Part shown: positions 5,630 to 8,041 of the stretch, piece after piece
Numbering within the stretch: position 1 is the stretch's first letter
Layout of the letters: the number at the start of each line of letters is the position of its first letter
Assembly (NCBI GenBank): GCA_002686195.1
Contig: NZAS01000010.1
Location: 1-8,041 of the forward strand
Length of the DNA stretch: 8,041 nt
Direction of reading: 5' to 3'
From: Candidatus Pacearchaeota archaeon
Lineage (GTDB): Archaea > Nanoarchaeota > Nanoarchaeia > Pacearchaeales > GW2011-AR1
Made by a program: the position numbers and the translations under genes
Notes under the pieces: model-generated
Told to the model about the DNA's origin: nothing
Database searches by the model: none
Seen by the model: only the letters and a program-made list of their open reading frames with translations

Positions 5630-8039
5630 AAGTGTATAAACTAAATGCTGCCTTTTTAAACGATACTTGGGAAGAAGCAGCAACTTCTCCAGTTGTCTTT
5701 CCTCTAATATTGTGATAATCTTTAATAAATAATCTAGCAGTATAAGCCTTAGAAGATGCACTAACAGCCCCTGTAACCAATTCTTTTACTGGTTTCTCTA
5801 ATGTAAATTTACCATCTTGTGGGGTAACTGGATAGATACACTTGTCATACCATACAAACTCTTCTATCTTACCTTCGAAAGAATTTTGTCCTACTGAAGA
5901 ACCATTTTGAGCCTTAGCTCCTATGAATAAACTTTCCTCATAGCTTTCATTTTTAAGCTGAAATATAGGATATCCACCCTTTCCTGTTGTATCTGTCGGC
6001 CAATTATTTATAGATAGAGTTCCTCTAAGACCTGTCTGGTCTTCTAATCTACCATTTATATATAATTTGACATTTCCAGAATGTAATTGTGTGTCTACTG
6101 ATAAAATTATACTGGTTGGTGTACCATCTATAGGTACTTTTGTTGTTGATTTTAACTCAATGTGTGTGGTCTGGTGTGTTGTGTAATCGTTAGGCGATGC
6201 TGAGACAAAGGCATTGATTTGTCCACTAGCGTCCAAATAAATTCCCCAAGAATCTTTTGTTGTAGTGGTATCAGTTGATACATTAAATGAAGCAATGTAT
6301 CTATTTGCTCCCCAAGATGTGGGTGTAATATGAACTAATACACTCATCTCATCTATAGGATAAGAAAAATCTGAGTTCGCCGCTGTCGTATGATAATTAA
6401 ATTCAGCGTAACTACCTGATGTGAAATATTTTGTATTGCCCGCCAAACCTTCCTCGTTATCATATAAACTAACTCCTACAGCAGATACTTTTTCTATTCC
6501 TGCCGAGGCCAAAGCAGTACCTGCGTGCATACCGCTTGGTGTAACGGTTGTGTTTTCATATCTGTGTCCGTATATCACAGGACTGCTTGTGCTTGCATAA
6601 TAATATCCTTTAGCGTCATCGTATGAAGAAGCTACTGTTCTTAAATCTTCATTTAGTGGTATGTGTAATAAAGAATGGTGATATTGGTTATTGATAGGTC
6701 TATCATCTATTATAATAAAACCATACCATAAATCTCCATCTCCCGCTGTCCAAGTAAACTCAGGTAAAAACGCATCTTCTTCCTTTGGTTCAACTTCAAA
6801 ATCCACAGGGGGTTCTGGTAAATCATCTTGAAATGTGGTCAAAAGGAATGGTTTGGGATAGGTATTATTATCCAAAGAAGATATGGACAAAACAGAAGGA
6901 TTGTTGGCGGCTTCTGCCTGAATAGCTATATCTACTGTATCACCTTCCTCTATCGGTTCTCCAACACTGAACAAAGTGGGTATTTTAACTTTATTAACTT
7001 GGCCTGTTCTTGGTATAAATCTTCCAGCATATCCACCCAAAACAGCATTTTCTACTCCCGAACTTTGTTTATCTTCTTTTGGTCCTCCATAACCAAAATC
7101 TTGTAAATCATAAACAGTCTCATTAGGGTCTAAATGAGGAGAAGGATTCCACTGATTAATATAAGCTCCTCTAATGCCTGACACTTTATCTGCGTTATAT
7201 GTTGATTCATTATAAGTAGTGCCGGGCGTTCCCCATGCTGGATAAATAGCTGATTGACCCTTGCCGTTGACTGAGGTAGCAACTCCATCACTAAAAGCTA
7301 CCCTTTCTCCCCCGGATGGAGATACTATGCATACAGACTCATAAGTTTTATTAGGTAATGTACCTATTGAAGAAGCACTATAACCTGATTGATTTCTAAC
7401 CAACATTCCTACCCAATATTTCTCAGGCCCTATCCATAATCTCGACAAAGTACTATCTCTACCATTATCTCCGTCAGAGGTATTCCACATAGTAGTACCT
7501 CCATCGTCCGCCATACCATTCCAGTTTTGTATTTCTATGGTTTCCCTATTTATTATACTTATAGACATATTACTTCTAATAGCGTCGGCTCCAGCGTTTT
7601 CGGCAAGAAGAAACAATCTATATGTAGTACCGGGCACGGAATATAAAGGTTCTACAGTATCTACCCTTAAGGTTATTGTACTAGAATGCTCCTGATTGGG
7701 TTGCTCTAATACTTCTAAAACTTTAGCAGCACAAGCCATATTCTCTCTTTTCGTCAATCGTGCCTCGTCAGTATCAATTATAATACTTGAAAGGTCATTT
7801 CCACCAGCATCTTCAAATCGCTCGTTTCCACCAGTATTCGCACCATCCCATTGAATAAAAATACCCTTATCGACAGGTAGATATTGAGGGACAACAACTG
7901 TAGTAGTAGCATCCGTACTGCGTTTATAAGAGGTGGGTTGTAAAATTAACCTAGAAAGTCCCTTCGAAGAAAATCCATCTATAAAATATTTCCTGTTAAC
8001 ATAATAATCATAATCGTAGAGAACATGCTCTCCTGCCGG
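5628..8039 (-). CDS. LamG-domain tail protein / putative receptor-binding protein, 5' end outside window
   Basis: The frame is open on the - strand from 8039 to the TAG at 5628-5630, giving at least 803 residues. No ATG or GTG occurs in the first 94 codons, and the TTG at 7757 and ATG at 7739 lie inside continuous protein-like sequence (IFIQWDGANTGGNERFEDAG precedes them), so the true start is beyond the window. Residues about 534-739 of the visible frame form a concanavalin A/LamG-like sandwich: DEMSVLVHITP, DSWGIYLDASGQINAFV, SIILSVDTQLHSGNVKLYIN and SFEGKIEEFVWYDKCIYP, the usual closing strand. Before it is a beta segment with PPVDFEVEP...FTWTAGDGDLWYGFIIIDD that resembles an FN3/Ig-type module. 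The last about 60 residues (AYTARLFIKDY to the end) look like one more small beta domain. LamG domains in tail proteins commonly bind sugars or build trimeric fibres, so a host-attachment role is likely. Its place at the head of the visible structural block fits. No enzyme motif was seen. Confidence 0.78.
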   Translation of the reverse strand, partial: PAGEHVLYDYDYYVNRKYFIDGFSSKGLSRLILQPTSYKRSTDATTTVVVPQYLPVDKGIFIQWDGANTGGNERFEDAGGNDLSSIIIDTDEARLTKRENMACAAKVLEVLEQPNQEHSSTITLRVDTVEPLYSVPGTTYRLFLLAENAGADAIRSNMSISIINRETIEIQNWNGMADDGGTTMWNTSDGDNGRDSTLSRLWIGPEKYWVGMLVRNQSGYSASSIGTLPNKTYESVCIVSPSGGERVAFSDGVATSVNGKGQSAIYPAWGTPGTTYNESTYNADKVSGIRGAYINQWNPSPHLDPNETVYDLQDFGYGGPKEDKQSSGVENAVLGGYAGRFIPRTGQVNKVKIPTLFSVGEPIEEGDTVDIAIQAEAANNPSVLSISSLDNNTYPKPFLLTTFQDDLPEPPVDFEVEPKEEDAFLPEFTWTAGDGDLWYGFIIIDDRPINNQYHHSLLHIPLNEDLRTVASSYDDAKGYYYASTSSPVIYGHRYENTTVTPSGMHAGTALASAGIEKVSAVGVSLYDNEEGLAGNTKYFTSGSYAEFNYHTTAANSDFSYPIDEMSVLVHITPTSWGANRYIASFNVSTDTTTTKDSWGIYLDASGQINAFVSASPNDYTTHQTTHIELKSTTKVPIDGTPTSIILSVDTQLHSGNVKLYINGRLEDQTGLRGTLSINNWPTDTTGKGGYPIFQLKNESYEESLFIGAKAQNGSSVGQNSFEGKIEEFVWYDKCIYPVTPQDGKFTLEKPVKELVTGAVSASSKAYTARLFIKDYHNIRGKTTGEVAASSQVSFKKAAFSLYT
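5823..6440 (-). other. LamG / concanavalin A-like domain in the tail protein
   Basis: The segment encodes a jelly-roll pattern of alternating strands ending in FEGKIEEFVWYDKCIYP, the characteristic last strands of LamG-like domains (G-x-I/L-x-E-F/V-x-x-Y/W...). The middle strand pair SGNVKLYINGRLEDQTG matches the usual 'lyvNG' hairpin of the family. Boundaries are approximate. Confidence 0.65.
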
Positions 8040-8041
8040 TG

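Noticed and set aside
5726..5740. A 14-base match, ATAAATAATCTAGC, shared with about 1933-1946, encoding ARLFI in two tail proteins
   Set aside because: It is short and AT-rich and the flanking residues do not align, so chance or a common beta-strand motif is the simplest explanation.
6828..7106. A 92-codon + strand frame opposite the LamG-domain gene
   Set aside because: It sits entirely antisense to well-formed coding sequence, and I saw no supporting start signal.

Overview
The window looks like part of the genome of a tailed virus (caudovirus), AT-rich, with no cellular housekeeping genes and almost no non-coding DNA. Two blocks converge at about position 910. On the + strand lie the 3' end of a class II (adenosylcobalamin-dependent, monomeric) ribonucleotide reductase and two small genes of unknown function. 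On the - strand lies a tail or baseplate block read from the right edge towards the centre: a long tail/adhesin protein with a LamG-like lectin domain (its 5' end is outside the window), a 1225-residue multidomain tail protein, and a baseplate-hub-like protein.

The block layout, virion-type proteins and a nucleotide-metabolism gene fit a lytic phage, and B12-dependent ribonucleotide reductases are common in marine viruses. A bacterial host is favoured by strong AGGAG-type ribosome binding sites, but the sequence does not name the host and an archaeal virus cannot be excluded.

Layout: 1-560 nrdJ-type reductase (C-terminal 185 residues); 570-701 a 43-residue basic helical peptide; 703-912 a 69-residue polar protein; 909-1970 (-) hub-like protein; 1942-5619 (-) large modular tail protein; 5628-8041 (-) LamG-domain tail protein, incomplete. 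The genes are separated by 1-9 bases or overlap, so translation within each strand is probably coupled. There is no gene-free stretch of 300 bases or more. No tRNA, CRISPR array, insertion sequence or convincing terminator was seen.

How they may work together (inference): the three - strand products would be parts of one tail-tip assembly, with a hub, a large connector/adhesin ending in a compact domain next to the hub gene, and a carbohydrate-binding outer protein for host attachment. The reductase would supply deoxynucleotides for viral DNA synthesis. The most notable points are a GC-rich, internally repetitive central segment in the 1225-residue protein, a C-terminal domain of that protein that looks like a separate baseplate part, and the two unassigned small genes behind the reductase. 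I found no clear evidence of a wholly new system.
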